A stretch of DNA of 64,000 bases, taken from Cellulomonas sp. PhB143 (GTDB taxonomy: Bacteria > Actinomycetota > Actinomycetes > Actinomycetales > Cellulomonadaceae). The position numbers and the translations under genes are program-made. The DNA is taken from contig NZ_RKIJ01000010.1 of assembly GCF_003752595.1 (NCBI RefSeq), positions 186,001-250,000 on the forward strand, read 5' to 3'. Below are positions 18,266 through 25,996 of the stretch, one piece after another (position 1 is the first letter of the stretch; each line of letters opens with the position of its first letter). The notes under the pieces were generated by a model, which saw only the letters and a program-made list of their open reading frames with translations, had not been told where the DNA came from and searched no databases.

Positions 18266-19831
18266 ATGACAACCGATGCACCCCGGGCAACCGACGACGC
18301 GGCCGCGGCCGCTCCCGACGAGACGTACGACGTGATCGTGATCGGCGCGGGCGCGGTGGGCGAGAACGTCGCCGACCGCGCCGGGCGCTCCGGCCTGAGC
18401 GTCGCGGTGGTGGAGGCCGAGCTCGCCGGCGGCGAGTGCTCCTACTGGGCGTGCATGCCGTCCAAGGCGCTGCTGCGGCCGGGCGCCGTCGTCGAGGCGG
18501 CCCGCGCGGTCGCGGGCGTGGCGGCCTCGCCGGTGATCGACGCGGCGAAGGTGCTCGCCCACCGCGACGACGTCGCCTCCCACTGGGACGACTCGGGACA
18601 GGCCGACTGGATCGAGAGCGCGGGGATGACGCTCGTGCGCGGCCGGGCGACCATCGTCGCCCCCCGGACCGTGCGGGTCGACCCGTCGGTCCTGCCCGCC
18701 GGCGACGACGGCGGCAGCGCCGCGCACGACGGCGGTCCCCGCACCCTGCGGGCGCGCCACGCGGTCGTGGTCTCCACCGGGAGCGTGCCGCGGCTGCCGG
18801 ACGTCCCGGGCCTCGCGGCGGCCGAGCCCTGGGGCAGCCGGGAGGCGACCAGCGCGGAGCAGGTCCCGGACTCCCTCGTCGTCGTCGGCGGCGGCGTCGT
18901 CGCGACGGAGATGGCGACGGCCTACGCCGACCTGGGCTCGCGCGTCACGGTGCTGGCACGCGGTGCGCTGCTCGGCACCATGGAGCCGTTCGTCGGCGAG
19001 GCCGTGACCGCGGCGCTGCGCGCGTCCGGGGTCGACGTCGTCGTCGGTGCGTCACCCACGCGGGTCGAGCGGCACGAGGGCGGCGAGGTCACGGTCGCCT
19101 ACGACGGGCCGCAGGGGCCCGAGAGCGTGACCGCCGCCGAGATCCTCGTGGCCACCGGGCGGGTGCCGCGCACGGGGGACGTCGGCCTGGAGAACGTCGG
19201 CTCGCCCCTCGACGCCGCCCGCGGTCTCGACGTCGACCCGACCGGCCTCGTGCGGGGGGTCGAGGGGGACTGGCTGTACGCGACCGGTGACGTGCTGGGC
19301 ACCGTCGCGACGACGCACCAGGGCAAGTACCAGGCGCGGGTGTGCGGAGACGCGATCGCCGCGCGCTTCGCCCGCGACGACCCGCGCGAGGGCGTCGCGA
19401 CCTGGGGCGGCGACGTCCCGGAGGCGCGCGAGGAGCCGGCGCCCTGGACGCGGTACGCCGCGAGCGCGGACGTCTCCGCCCAGACGCAGGTGGTCTTCAC
19501 CCGTCCGCAGGCGTCGTCCGTGGGGCCGACCCTCGCGCAGGCGCGCGACGCCGGCCTCGACGTGCGGGCGGTCGAGTACGAGCTGGGCGACGTCGCGGGC
19601 GGGTACCTCATGGGCGAGGGGTTCTCCGGCACGGCGTCGATCCTGGTCGACGAGGCGCGCCGCGTGATCGTCGGCGCCACGTTCGTGGGCGCGGAGGCGG
19701 GCGAGATGCTGCACGCGGCGACGGTCGCCGTCGTCGGCGAGGTCCCGCTGGAGCGGCTGTGGCACGCCGTGCCCGCCTACCCGACGGTCAGCGAGGTCTG
19801 GCTGCGGCTGCTGGAGACGTACGGGCTCTGA
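18266..19831 (+). CDS. Dihydrolipoamide-dehydrogenase-like FAD/NAD(P) disulfide oxidoreductase
   Basis: A 521-residue class I flavoprotein disulfide reductase. The FAD site VIVIGAGAVGENVADRA begins at 23, and the redox-active disulfide is Cys58/Cys63 in GGECSYWACMPSKALL. The NAD(P) site VVVGGGVVATEMATAYADLGSRV lies near 210, and GDWLYATGDVLGTVATTHQGKYQAR is the second FAD contact. The C-terminal HAVPAYPTVSEVW keeps the catalytic His. The disulfide loop (SYWA) differs from the classical form (for example NIGC-P). It stands alone without 2-oxo-acid dehydrogenase genes, so substrate could be lipoamide, a mycothiol-type disulfide or another thiol. Confidence 0.87.
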   Translation: MTTDAPRATDDAAAAAPDETYDVIVIGAGAVGENVADRAGRSGLSVAVVEAELAGGECSYWACMPSKALLRPGAVVEAARAVAGVAASPVIDAAKVLAHRDDVASHWDDSGQADWIESAGMTLVRGRATIVAPRTVRVDPSVLPAGDDGGSAAHDGGPRTLRARHAVVVSTGSVPRLPDVPGLAAAEPWGSREATSAEQVPDSLVVVGGGVVATEMATAYADLGSRVTVLARGALLGTMEPFVGEAVTAALRASGVDVVVGASPTRVERHEGGEVTVAYDGPQGPESVTAAEILVATGRVPRTGDVGLENVGSPLDAARGLDVDPTGLVRGVEGDWLYATGDVLGTVATTHQGKYQARVCGDAIAARFARDDPREGVATWGGDVPEAREEPAPWTRYAASADVSAQTQVVFTRPQASSVGPTLAQARDAGLDVRAVEYELGDVAGGYLMGEGFSGTASILVDEARRVIVGATFVGAEAGEMLHAATVAVVGEVPLERLWHAVPAYPTVSEVWLRLLETYGL

Positions 19832-19873
19832 CGACGGGGCACCTCGACCGGCACGCCGACGGGCGCGCACGCA

Positions 19874-19907
19874 GCAGGGGCGGGGAGCCGATGCTCCCCG
19901 CCCCTGC
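19874..19907. terminator. Bidirectional terminator between the flavoprotein and binding-protein genes
   Basis: Perfect 15-bp stem GCAGGGGCGGGGAGC with a CGAT loop, lying between two converging genes. Confidence 0.85.
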
Positions 19908-19928
19908 CGCATGCCCGCCGACCGCTCG

Positions 19929-20966
19929 TCAGCCGCCCGTCGTCAGCTGTCCGTCGGAGGAGAAGACGAGCCCGACCGTGGCCTTGCCCTGCTGCAGCGC
20001 CTTCTTCGTCAGCGGGCCGCCGGCGTCGAGGGACTGGAACGAGGCGACGTCGAGCCCGTAGGTCTCCTCGAGGCCGGGCTGGCAGAACGAGCGCTCCGCG
20101 CACTCCGGCGGGCCGCCGAGCACCACGCCGCCGCACGTGGCGGCGAGGTCGGACAGCGTCGTGAGGTCGTTGGCCTCCGCGAACCCGGTGGTGACCGCGA
20201 ACGCGTTCTGGTCCTGCGCCGGCGACGGGGTGCCGAACGCCAGGCCGACCTTCTCGCCCAGCGAGGTCAGGGCGTCCATGGTCGCGTCGAGGTCGGCGCT
20301 CGCCATCGGCTTCGCGTCGGCGCCGTTCTCCTTCTTGTTGATGAACTCGGTGAGCGTGCCCACGTACTCCGGCACGACCGTGAGGTCGCCCGCCGTCAGG
20401 GCCGGGTAGTAGGTCTCGCGGTTGCCGATCGTCTGCACCTTGGTCGTGTAGCCGGCGCTCTTGAGCACGTCCGCGTAGATCGCGGCGAGCGTGCTGGACT
20501 CCGAGAAGTTGCCCGCGCCGACGACCACGGACTTCCCCTTGCCCGGCGCGTCCTTCGCGGCGAGCCCCTCGTCCTCGACAAACTGCGTGGCGACGTCGGC
20601 CGACGTCTTGCGGTCCACGTCCACGGCCTTGTTGAGCGCGATGAGCTTGTCCGTGTCCAGCGCCTCCGACACGCTGCTCAGCAGGGAGAGCAACGCGTCG
20701 TCGCCCTCGGCCGCGGCGGCGTTCACCGCGGGGACGATGTTGTCGACGGTCTGCAGGTGCTTGTCGTCGTCGAGGACGACGAGCTGGTCGCCCGGGACCG
20801 GCTCGCAGGTGGGCGGCGCGGACCCGTCGTCGGACGCGGCACCGCTCGCGGCGGAGGTGGAGCCGCCGGTCCCGGACGAGCCGGACTGGCCGCACGCTGC
20901 GAGCAGCGCGACGAGCGCGGCTGCGGCCGCGACGGAGCGCAGGCCGGACGTTCGGTTGATTCTCAT
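19929..20966 (-). CDS. Glycine betaine/quaternary-amine ABC transporter binding lipoprotein, circularly permuted
   Basis: A 345-residue lipoprotein: signal peptide with lipobox LLAAC (lipid Cys25), then a Ser/Gly/Ala linker. Residues 61-137 (QLVVLDDDKHLQTVDNIVP ... LIALNKAVDVDR ... VATQFVEDEGL) match what is normally the C-terminal end of OpuCC/ProX/OsmF-type proteins. The usual N-terminal part follows from 146 (SVVVGAGNFSESSTLAAIYA, VVPEYVGTLTEF), and the protein ends at the TVGLVFSSDGQ strand. So the order is a circular permutation. AAGGTGA lies 5 bases before the ATG. It is separated by 163 bases (with a CGCGGCCG/CGGCCGCG stem at 21006-21022) from the permease genes upstream. Confidence 0.88.
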   Translation of the reverse strand: MRINRTSGLRSVAAAAALVALLAACGQSGSSGTGGSTSAASGAASDDGSAPPTCEPVPGDQLVVLDDDKHLQTVDNIVPAVNAAAAEGDDALLSLLSSVSEALDTDKLIALNKAVDVDRKTSADVATQFVEDEGLAAKDAPGKGKSVVVGAGNFSESSTLAAIYADVLKSAGYTTKVQTIGNRETYYPALTAGDLTVVPEYVGTLTEFINKKENGADAKPMASADLDATMDALTSLGEKVGLAFGTPSPAQDQNAFAVTTGFAEANDLTTLSDLAATCGGVVLGGPPECAERSFCQPGLEETYGLDVASFQSLDAGGPLTKKALQQGKATVGLVFSSDGQLTTGG

Positions 20967-21129
20967 CGGTTCACCTTGATCTCGGGGGGATTCCTCGGGA
21001 AGGGGCGCGGCCGCCGGCCGCGGGGGCGTGCGGGGCGCACCGGTCCATTCGATAGCCCGTCCGCGCGACAGGCAAGCGCTCGGGGCGGCCTCCGGCGAGC
21101 CGTAAGCATTCCGTGACGTTGCGGGGGTC

Positions 21130-21810
21130 TCACGCCGTCCGCACGCCTCGGCGCTGGTAGACGGGGGTCAGGGCCCGTTGGACGAGCCCGAGCAGCAGGT
21201 CGATGACCAGGGCGAGCACCGCGATGACCAGGCCGCCGGCGAGCACCTGGTCGTAGCGCTGGTTGGCGAACCCGTACACGACGATCGCGCCGAGCCCGCC
21301 GCCGGCGACGACGGCCGCGAGCGGGATGGTCGCCACGACCTGGACGATCGTCGTCCGGAACCCGGCGGCGATGAGCGGGACCGCCAGGGGCAGCTCGACG
21401 CTGGTGACGATCCGCGCGCCCGACATGCCCATGCCGCGCGCCGCGTCGACGACGTCTCGGTCCACGTCGTGCATGCCCGTGTAGGTGTTGGCCAGCAGGA
21501 CGGGGAAGGCGAAGATCGCGGCGGCGACGATCGCCGCCCCGTCCCCGAACAGCCCCGTGGTCGCGAGGATGAACATGATGCCGAGCGTGGGGAACGCGCG
21601 CGTGGTGTTGGCGGCGAGGATCGTCACGCCCGCCCCGCGGTTGGTGTGGCCCAGGTAGATGCCCAGGGGCAGGGCGAGCACCGCCGCGACGATCACGGCC
21701 GCCGCGGTCATCTCGAGGTGCTCGACGCCGAGGTCGATGATCCCGGTGCCGGGCGCCGTCCAGTTGTACGGGTCGTTGAGCCAGGTGATCGCGTCGCCGA
21801 CGATGTTCAT
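21130..21810 (-). CDS. Quaternary-amine ABC transporter permease (second)
   Basis: A 226-residue inner-membrane permease of the OpuBB/OpuCB type with about 5-6 helices. The ATPase-contact EAA-like loop is VVDAARGMGMSGARIVTSVELPLAVPLIAAGFRTT. The N-terminal NDPYNWTAPGTGIIDLGVEHLEMTAAAVIVAAV is typical of this family. The ATG at 21810 overlaps the stop of the upstream permease by 4 bases. It forms a heterodimer with that permease, serving compatible-solute uptake with the binding protein downstream and the divergent ATPase. Confidence 0.92.
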   Translation of the reverse strand: MNIVGDAITWLNDPYNWTAPGTGIIDLGVEHLEMTAAAVIVAAVLALPLGIYLGHTNRGAGVTILAANTTRAFPTLGIMFILATTGLFGDGAAIVAAAIFAFPVLLANTYTGMHDVDRDVVDAARGMGMSGARIVTSVELPLAVPLIAAGFRTTIVQVVATIPLAAVVAGGGLGAIVVYGFANQRYDQVLAGGLVIAVLALVIDLLLGLVQRALTPVYQRRGVRTA

Positions 21811-22466
21811 GCCGCGCTCCGCTCGCGCAGCCACGGCGTCAGCGCCCTGCCCAGCGCCCACAGCAGCGCGTCGAGGACGACGGCGAGCAGCAGGCACAGC
21901 AGCGTGGCGGTGACGATCTCGGGCCGGTAGAACGTCTGGAACCCGCGGAACATCAGCTGGCCCAGGCCGCCGTACCCGACGACGGCGCCGACCGTGACGA
22001 GCGCCACCGTGGAGACGGTCGCGAGCCGCAGACCCGCGACGATGCCGGGCAGCGCGTTGGGCATCTCGACGAGCCACAGCCGCCGCGACGGGCCGTAGCC
22101 GAGCCCGCGCGCGGCGTCGACGACGTCGGGGTCCACGCCCTGCAGGCCCGCGATCGTGTTGCGGATGAGCACGAGCAGCGCATACATGACGACGCCGATC
22201 AGCACGGGCTCTCGTCCGATCCCGACGATCGGCGCGAGGATCGCGAACAGCGCCAACGAGGGGATCGTGTACAGGACGGAGGCCGTGCCGACGATCACCC
22301 CCGAGAGCCAGCGGACCCGGACCGCGAGCGCGGACAGCGGGACGGCGATCACCAGGGCGATGAGGACGGCCTCGATCGTCATCGTCGTGTGGATGCGCAG
22401 CGCGTCGGCGATGTCCGACCAGTTCTGCTGCACGTAGTCCCACGAGAACCAGGGGTTGGGCGGCAT
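21807..22466 (-). CDS. Quaternary-amine ABC transporter permease (first)
   Basis: A 219-residue permease paralogous to the next gene. Its EAA-like loop is VVDAARGLGYGPSRRLWLVEMPNALPGIVAGLRLATV, and YTIPSLALFAILAPIVGIGREPVLIG is the usual family segment. The ATG at 22466 gives MPPNPWFSWDYVQQNW and has a TACGTT box 7 bases upstream; the frame continues 12 codons further to a GTG-less region and is less likely. It leads the minus-strand part of the divergent uptake locus. Confidence 0.9.
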   Translation of the reverse strand: MPPNPWFSWDYVQQNWSDIADALRIHTTMTIEAVLIALVIAVPLSALAVRVRWLSGVIVGTASVLYTIPSLALFAILAPIVGIGREPVLIGVVMYALLVLIRNTIAGLQGVDPDVVDAARGLGYGPSRRLWLVEMPNALPGIVAGLRLATVSTVALVTVGAVVGYGGLGQLMFRGFQTFYRPEIVTATLLCLLLAVVLDALLWALGRALTPWLRERSAA

Positions 22467-22473
22467 GGGCCCG

Positions 22474-22479
22474 AACGTA
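22474..22479 (-). promoter_or_regulatory. Candidate -10 box of the permease operon (leaderless)
   Basis: TACGTT on the minus strand, 7 bases before the ATG of the first permease. Confidence 0.45.
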
Positions 22480-22505
22480 CCCGTCGCGGGGGACACCCGC
22501 ACCGG

Positions 22506-22544
22506 ACCGCACCGCCCGCGGTACGGGCCCGCGGGCGGTGCGGT
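22506..22544. promoter_or_regulatory. 16-bp inverted repeat in the divergent transporter promoter region
   Basis: Arms ACCGCACCGCCCGCGG (22506-22521) and its exact complement (22529-22544) around a 7-base spacer. It sits between the two divergent -10 boxes, so it could be a shared operator or a hairpin. Confidence 0.6.
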
Positions 22545-22573
22545 GCCCGTCTGCGGGTGTCGGGCCCGACCGG

Positions 22574-22579
22574 TAGCGT
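22574..22579 (+). promoter_or_regulatory. Candidate -10 box of the transporter ATPase (leaderless)
   Basis: TAGCGT ending 7 bases before the ATG at 22587; no Shine-Dalgarno sequence. Confidence 0.5.
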
Positions 22580-22586
22580 GCCGGGC

Positions 22587-23660
22587 ATGCCCTCACCGAC
22601 CACCGACGCCGCCCCGACCGCCGGGTCCGCGCGGTCCGTCATCGAGTTCGACGCCGTGCGCAAGGTCTACGCGGACGGCACCGTCGCCGTCCACGAGCTC
22701 TCGCTCGAGGTGCGCGAGCACGAGCTCCTCGCGCTCGTCGGCGCCTCGGGCTGCGGCAAGTCCACGACGCTGCGCATGGCCAACCGGCTCGTCGAGCCGT
22801 CGGGCGGGCGCATCCTGCTCGAGGGCACCGACGTGACGGGCGCGGACCCGGTGGCCCTGCGCCGGCGGATCGGCTACGTCATCCAGAACGTGGGCCTGTT
22901 CCCGCACCGCACCGTCGGGCAGAACGTGGGCACGGTCCCCGCGCTGCTCGGGTGGGACAAGAAGCGCACCGCGGCCCGCACGGAGGAGCTGCTCGACCTC
23001 GTGGGTCTCGACCCGGCCCGGTACCTCAAGCGCTACCCGCACGAGCTCTCGGGGGGCGAGCGCCAGCGCGTGGGCGTCGCCCGGGCGCTGGCGACGGACC
23101 CGCCCGTGCTGCTGATGGACGAGCCGTTCGGTGCGGTCGACCCCGCCGGGCGGCGACGCCTGCAGAACGAGTTCCGCCGCATCCAGCGCGAGCTCGGCAC
23201 CACGGTCATGTTCGTCACCCACGACATCGAGGAGGCGGTCCAGCTCGGCGACCGGGTCGCGGTGTTCAGCATCGGCGGGCACCTCGAGCAGATCGCCGAG
23301 CCCCTGACCATCCTGTCGCACCCGGCGTCGGACGCCGTGCGCGAGTTCATCGGCGAGGGCGCGCCCGTGCGGATGCTCGGGCTGGCGACGGTGCAGCGCA
23401 GCGACCTCGAGCCCGCCGACCGGGTCGTCGCCCCCGCGCCCGACCCCGTGCCGCTCGGCGCCCCGCTCACCGTCGCGTTCGAGGCGATCGCCGCGCTGTC
23501 GGCGCGGGCCACGGGCCGCGTGCCGGTCACGGACGAGGCGGGCCACGTCGTCGGCTCCCTGACGGCCGACGGGATCCTCGCCGCCCTGCGCCGCACGGCC
23601 GACGAGGCCGGCGAGGGGCTCGAGGACTCGGCGGCCGGCCACCGCGCCCAGGCGCGCTGA
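22587..23660 (+). CDS. Quaternary-amine ABC transporter ATPase
   Basis: A 357-residue ATPase of the OpuBA/OpuCA type. Walker A is GASGCGKST (52-60), the signature is LSGGERQRVGVARAL and Walker B is LLMDEPFGAVDP with the THD switch histidine. IQNVGLFPHRTVGQNV is the family Q-loop. The C-terminal part has a single weak CBS-like segment (residues 290-340: ALSARATGRVPVTDEAGHVVGSLTADGIL), which in OpuA-type systems senses ionic strength or c-di-AMP. It is divergent from the permeases rather than in their operon. Substrate is probably glycine betaine, choline or a related amine. Confidence 0.92.
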   Translation: MPSPTTDAAPTAGSARSVIEFDAVRKVYADGTVAVHELSLEVREHELLALVGASGCGKSTTLRMANRLVEPSGGRILLEGTDVTGADPVALRRRIGYVIQNVGLFPHRTVGQNVGTVPALLGWDKKRTAARTEELLDLVGLDPARYLKRYPHELSGGERQRVGVARALATDPPVLLMDEPFGAVDPAGRRRLQNEFRRIQRELGTTVMFVTHDIEEAVQLGDRVAVFSIGGHLEQIAEPLTILSHPASDAVREFIGEGAPVRMLGLATVQRSDLEPADRVVAPAPDPVPLGAPLTVAFEAIAALSARATGRVPVTDEAGHVVGSLTADGILAALRRTADEAGEGLEDSAAGHRAQAR

Positions 23661-23706
23661 AACGCCCGCGTCACCGGCGCGACACCGTCCGGTGGCACCG
23701 GACGTC

Positions 23707-23712
23707 TACGCT
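23707..23712 (+). promoter_or_regulatory. Candidate -10 box of the ATP-grasp gene (leaderless)
   Basis: TACGCT ending 7 bases before the GTG at 23720. Confidence 0.5.
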
Positions 23713-23719
23713 CGGTGCC

Positions 23720-24679
23720 GTGACCACGACAGCGGCTTCCCCCACGCCCGACCCGACCACCGCGCCCGCGACGCCTCCGCGCGTGGCTCTCGCGACCTGC
23801 TCGGTCCTCCCGCGGCTCGACCCGGACGACGCGCCGCTCGTGCCCGCGCTCGAGGAGCTGGGCGTCGAGGCGGTCCCTGCCGTCTGGGACGACCCGGACG
23901 TCGACTGGTCGTCGTTCGACGCCGTCGTGGTCCGCTCCACGTACGACTACTCGGCGAGGCGCGACGAGTTCGTCTCCTGGGCCGCGAGCGTCCCGCGCAT
24001 CCTCAACCCGGAGTCCGTCCTGCGCTGGAACACGCACAAGTTCTACCTCAAGGACCTCGAGGCGGCGGGCGTCCCCGTGATCCCGACGCTGTGGCTCGAC
24101 CCGGAGCGCAACTTCAGCAGCCGGGCCATCCACACGCGGATGCCCGCCCACGGGAACTTCGTCATCAAGCCCGTGGTGAGCGCCGGGGCGAAGGACACGG
24201 GCCGCTACCAGTCGGTCGACGCCGCCTCGCGCGGGCTGGCGATCACCCACGTCAAAGAGCTGCTCGCGCAGGGCCGGCACGTGATGGTGCAGCCCTACAT
24301 GACCAGCGTCGACACGGCCGGCGAGGCGCGGCTGGTGTTCGTCGACGGCGAGCTCGCCTACGGCGTCACGACCAGCACCCGGCTGACGGGGCCGCACCGG
24401 CCCACCCAGGGCCTGTACCGCAAGGAGAGCACGCGCACCTTCGAGCCCGACGCCGCGCAGGAGGACGTCGCGCGCCGCGCGCTGGACGTCGTCGGGTCGG
24501 CGGTCCCCGACGCCGGGACGCTGCTCTACGCGCGGGTCGACCTGGTGCTGGGCGAGGACGGCGAGCCCACGGTCATCGAGCTGGAGCTCACCGAGCCGTC
24601 GCTGTTCATGGCATCGGTCCCCGGCGCGGTGGAGCGGTTCGCGGCGGCGATCGCCGCGCGGGTGCTGCCGGGCGCCTGA
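23720..24679 (+). CDS. ATP-grasp domain protein (RimK/DcsG-like)
   Basis: A 319-residue protein. The N-terminal part (VALATCSVLPRLDPDDAPLV ... DAVVVRSTYDYSARRDEFVSW) resembles the pre-ATP-grasp fold of DcsG-like ligases. The grasp domain has NFVIKPVVSAGAKDTGRY near 145, VMVQPYMTSVDTAGEARLVFVDGELAYGV near 190, and the metal site TVIELELTEPSLFM near 285. It probably joins a carboxylate to an amine using ATP. Similar stand-alone proteins are widespread in actinobacteria and have no known product; nothing adjacent suggests a pathway. A strong terminator follows. Confidence 0.82.
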   Translation: MTTTAASPTPDPTTAPATPPRVALATCSVLPRLDPDDAPLVPALEELGVEAVPAVWDDPDVDWSSFDAVVVRSTYDYSARRDEFVSWAASVPRILNPESVLRWNTHKFYLKDLEAAGVPVIPTLWLDPERNFSSRAIHTRMPAHGNFVIKPVVSAGAKDTGRYQSVDAASRGLAITHVKELLAQGRHVMVQPYMTSVDTAGEARLVFVDGELAYGVTTSTRLTGPHRPTQGLYRKESTRTFEPDAAQEDVARRALDVVGSAVPDAGTLLYARVDLVLGEDGEPTVIELELTEPSLFMASVPGAVERFAAAIAARVLPGA

Positions 24680-24703
24680 GCTCCGCTCCCGCCGGCACGC
24701 ACG

Positions 24704-24740
24704 ACGAAGGCCGCCCCGCGTGTCGCGGGGCGGCCTTCGT
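24704..24740. terminator. Bidirectional terminator before tRNA-His
   Basis: Perfect 17-bp stem ACGAAGGCCGCCCCGCG with a TGT loop, between the ATP-grasp gene and the converging tRNA-His gene. Confidence 0.88.
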
Positions 24741-24742
24741 GC

Positions 24743-24819
24743 TGGGGTGAGTAACGGGACTTGAACCCGCGACCCCCTGGACCACAACCAGGTGCTCTAC
24801 CAGCTGAGCTATACCCACC
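24743..24819 (-). tRNA. tRNA-His(GTG)
   Basis: Acceptor stem GTGGGTA/TACTCAC with the extra G-1 opposite C73, as required for histidine tRNA. Anticodon stem CCTGG/CCAGG around loop TTGTGGT gives anticodon GTG. CCA is encoded at the 3' end. Confidence 0.96.
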
Positions 24820-24882
24820 AGGGGCTGACAGGCGTCGTCGGGCCCTCCGAGGAGGCGCAGGACGGGCGACCAGCCGTCGAAA

Positions 24883-24888
24883 AGTGTA
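24883..24888 (-). promoter_or_regulatory. Possible -10 box of tRNA-His
   Basis: TACACT on the minus strand, about 63 bases before the tRNA, in the gap after orn. The distance is long, so this is tentative. Confidence 0.3.
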
Positions 24889-24906
24889 CCCGTTCGCGCG
24901 GGGGCC

Positions 24907-25557
24907 TCAGGACACCTCGGGCGCCGCCGTGCGGGTGACGCTCGTCTCCTTCACCTGAGCGGCGATCTGGCGGGCCGTGGCGCTGTCCGGTCCGGGCTGC
25001 GCCGGGAGCAGCGCCGCGCGGTAGTAGCGGAGCTCGTCGATGCTCTCGAGGATGTCCGCGAGCGCGCGGTGCCCGCCGTTCTTCTCGGGGGACGCGAAGT
25101 ACACGCGCGGGTACCACCGGCGGGCGAGCTCCTTGATGGAGGAGACGTCGATGATCCGGTAGTGCAGGTGCCCCACGAGCGACGGCATGTCGCGGGCGAG
25201 GAACGCGCGGTCGGTGCCGACGGAGTTGCCGCCGAGCGGTGCGCGTCCCGGCTCCGGGACCCACTGCCTGACGTAGGCGAGGACCTGGGCCTCGGCGTCG
25301 GCCATCGTGGTGCCCGCGTCGAGCTCGGTGATCAGGCCGGAGGTGGTGTGCATGGTGCGGACGAAGTCGTTCATCTGCTCGAGGGCCGCGGCGGGCGGGC
25401 GGACGACGACGTCCACGCCGTCCCCGAGCACGTTCAGCTCGGAGTCGGTCACGACGGCGGCGACCTCGACGAGCGCGTCGGCCTCGAGGTCGAGGCCGGT
25501 CATCTCGCAGTCGATCCAGACGATGCGGTCGTTGGCGTTCGGTGTCACGGGGCTCAC
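24907..25557 (-). CDS. orn: Oligoribonuclease
   Basis: A 216-residue DEDDh 3'-to-5' exonuclease that degrades 2-5 nt RNAs and pGp[21 protein letters not shown] holds Asp16 and Glu18; [17 protein letters not shown] holds the third acid; [13 protein letters not shown] holds the general-base His and the last Asp. The C-terminal 30 residues are an extra tail. The GTG at 25557 has a TAGGGT box 6 bases upstream. Confidence 0.96.
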   Translation of the reverse strand: MSPVTPNANDRIVWIDCEMTGLDLEADALVEVAAVVTDSELNVLGDGVDVVVRPPAAALEQMNDFVRTMHTTSGLITELDAGTTMADAEAQVLAYVRQWVPEPGRAPLGGNSVGTDRAFLARDMPSLVGHLHYRIIDVSSIKELARRWYPRVYFASPEKNGGHRALADILESIDELRYYRAALLPAQPGPDSATARQIAAQVKETSVTRTAAPEVS

Positions 25558-25563
25558 AAGCCC

Positions 25564-25569
25564 ACCCTA
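25564..25569 (-). promoter_or_regulatory. Candidate -10 box of orn (leaderless)
   Basis: TAGGGT on the minus strand, 6 bases before the orn GTG. Confidence 0.5.
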
Positions 25570-25691
25570 GAGGGTCCGGGACGCACGAGGGCCCCGGACC
25601 GGTGCCGGTGGGCGGCGGCCGGTGCGGGGCCCTGTGCGTGCGGGTCGTGCTGCTCGTGCCGGTGGTCGTGGCGCGCTGCCACGGTCGCGGC

Positions 25692-25841
25692 TCATGCCGG
25701 GTCGTGCGGCAGACGATGGTTCCTCGTGCGCGCGGAGACGCGTGCGCCGAGGTGCCGGAGCGTCTGACGCCGGCGTTCGAGCTCTTCGAGCCTGAGCCTC
25801 TGGTCGAGAGCCAGGGCCTCGTAGCTGTCCCAGGAATACAT
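25692..25841 (-). CDS. 49-residue basic helical protein
   Basis: A short frame starting MYSWDSYEALALDQRLRLEE and continuing as an Arg/Glu/Leu-rich helix, ending NHRLPHDPA. An AGAGG-type ribosome binding site lies about 10 bases before the ATG. Similar tiny proteins with an aromatic start and a charged helix are common and uncharacterised in actinobacteria. A longer open frame upstream lacks a ribosome binding site. Its third-position GC is lower than in neighbouring genes, which weakens the call somewhat. Confidence 0.5.
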   Translation of the reverse strand: MYSWDSYEALALDQRLRLEELERRRQTLRHLGARVSARTRNHRLPHDPA

Positions 25842-25984
25842 GGTGGTGGTGCCTCTCGTGACGCTGGATCGACGGGCCTGGCCGGACCCTCCACCGCCCG
25901 GTACGGACCGGACGGACGCCACCGCGGTGTGGTGCCCACACAACCACGGCGGGCGGCGCAGGTGCACGGGTTTTTCCGGGCACC

Positions 25985-25990
25985 TAGGCT
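25985..25990 (+). promoter_or_regulatory. Candidate -10 box of the PAP2 gene (leaderless)
   Basis: TAGGCT ending 6 bases before the ATG at 25997. Confidence 0.5.
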
Positions 25991-25996
25991 CGCGCG

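Noticed and set aside
20967-21129. Riboswitch or extra gene in the 163-base gap before the binding-protein gene.
   Set aside because: Only a short GC-rich stem is visible; no known riboswitch core and no frame with coding character.
24907-25557. Orn considered as the epsilon-like exonuclease of a polymerase or as RNase T.
   Set aside because: Length, the [10 protein letters not shown] start and the [13 protein letters not shown] motif fit oligoribonuclease better.
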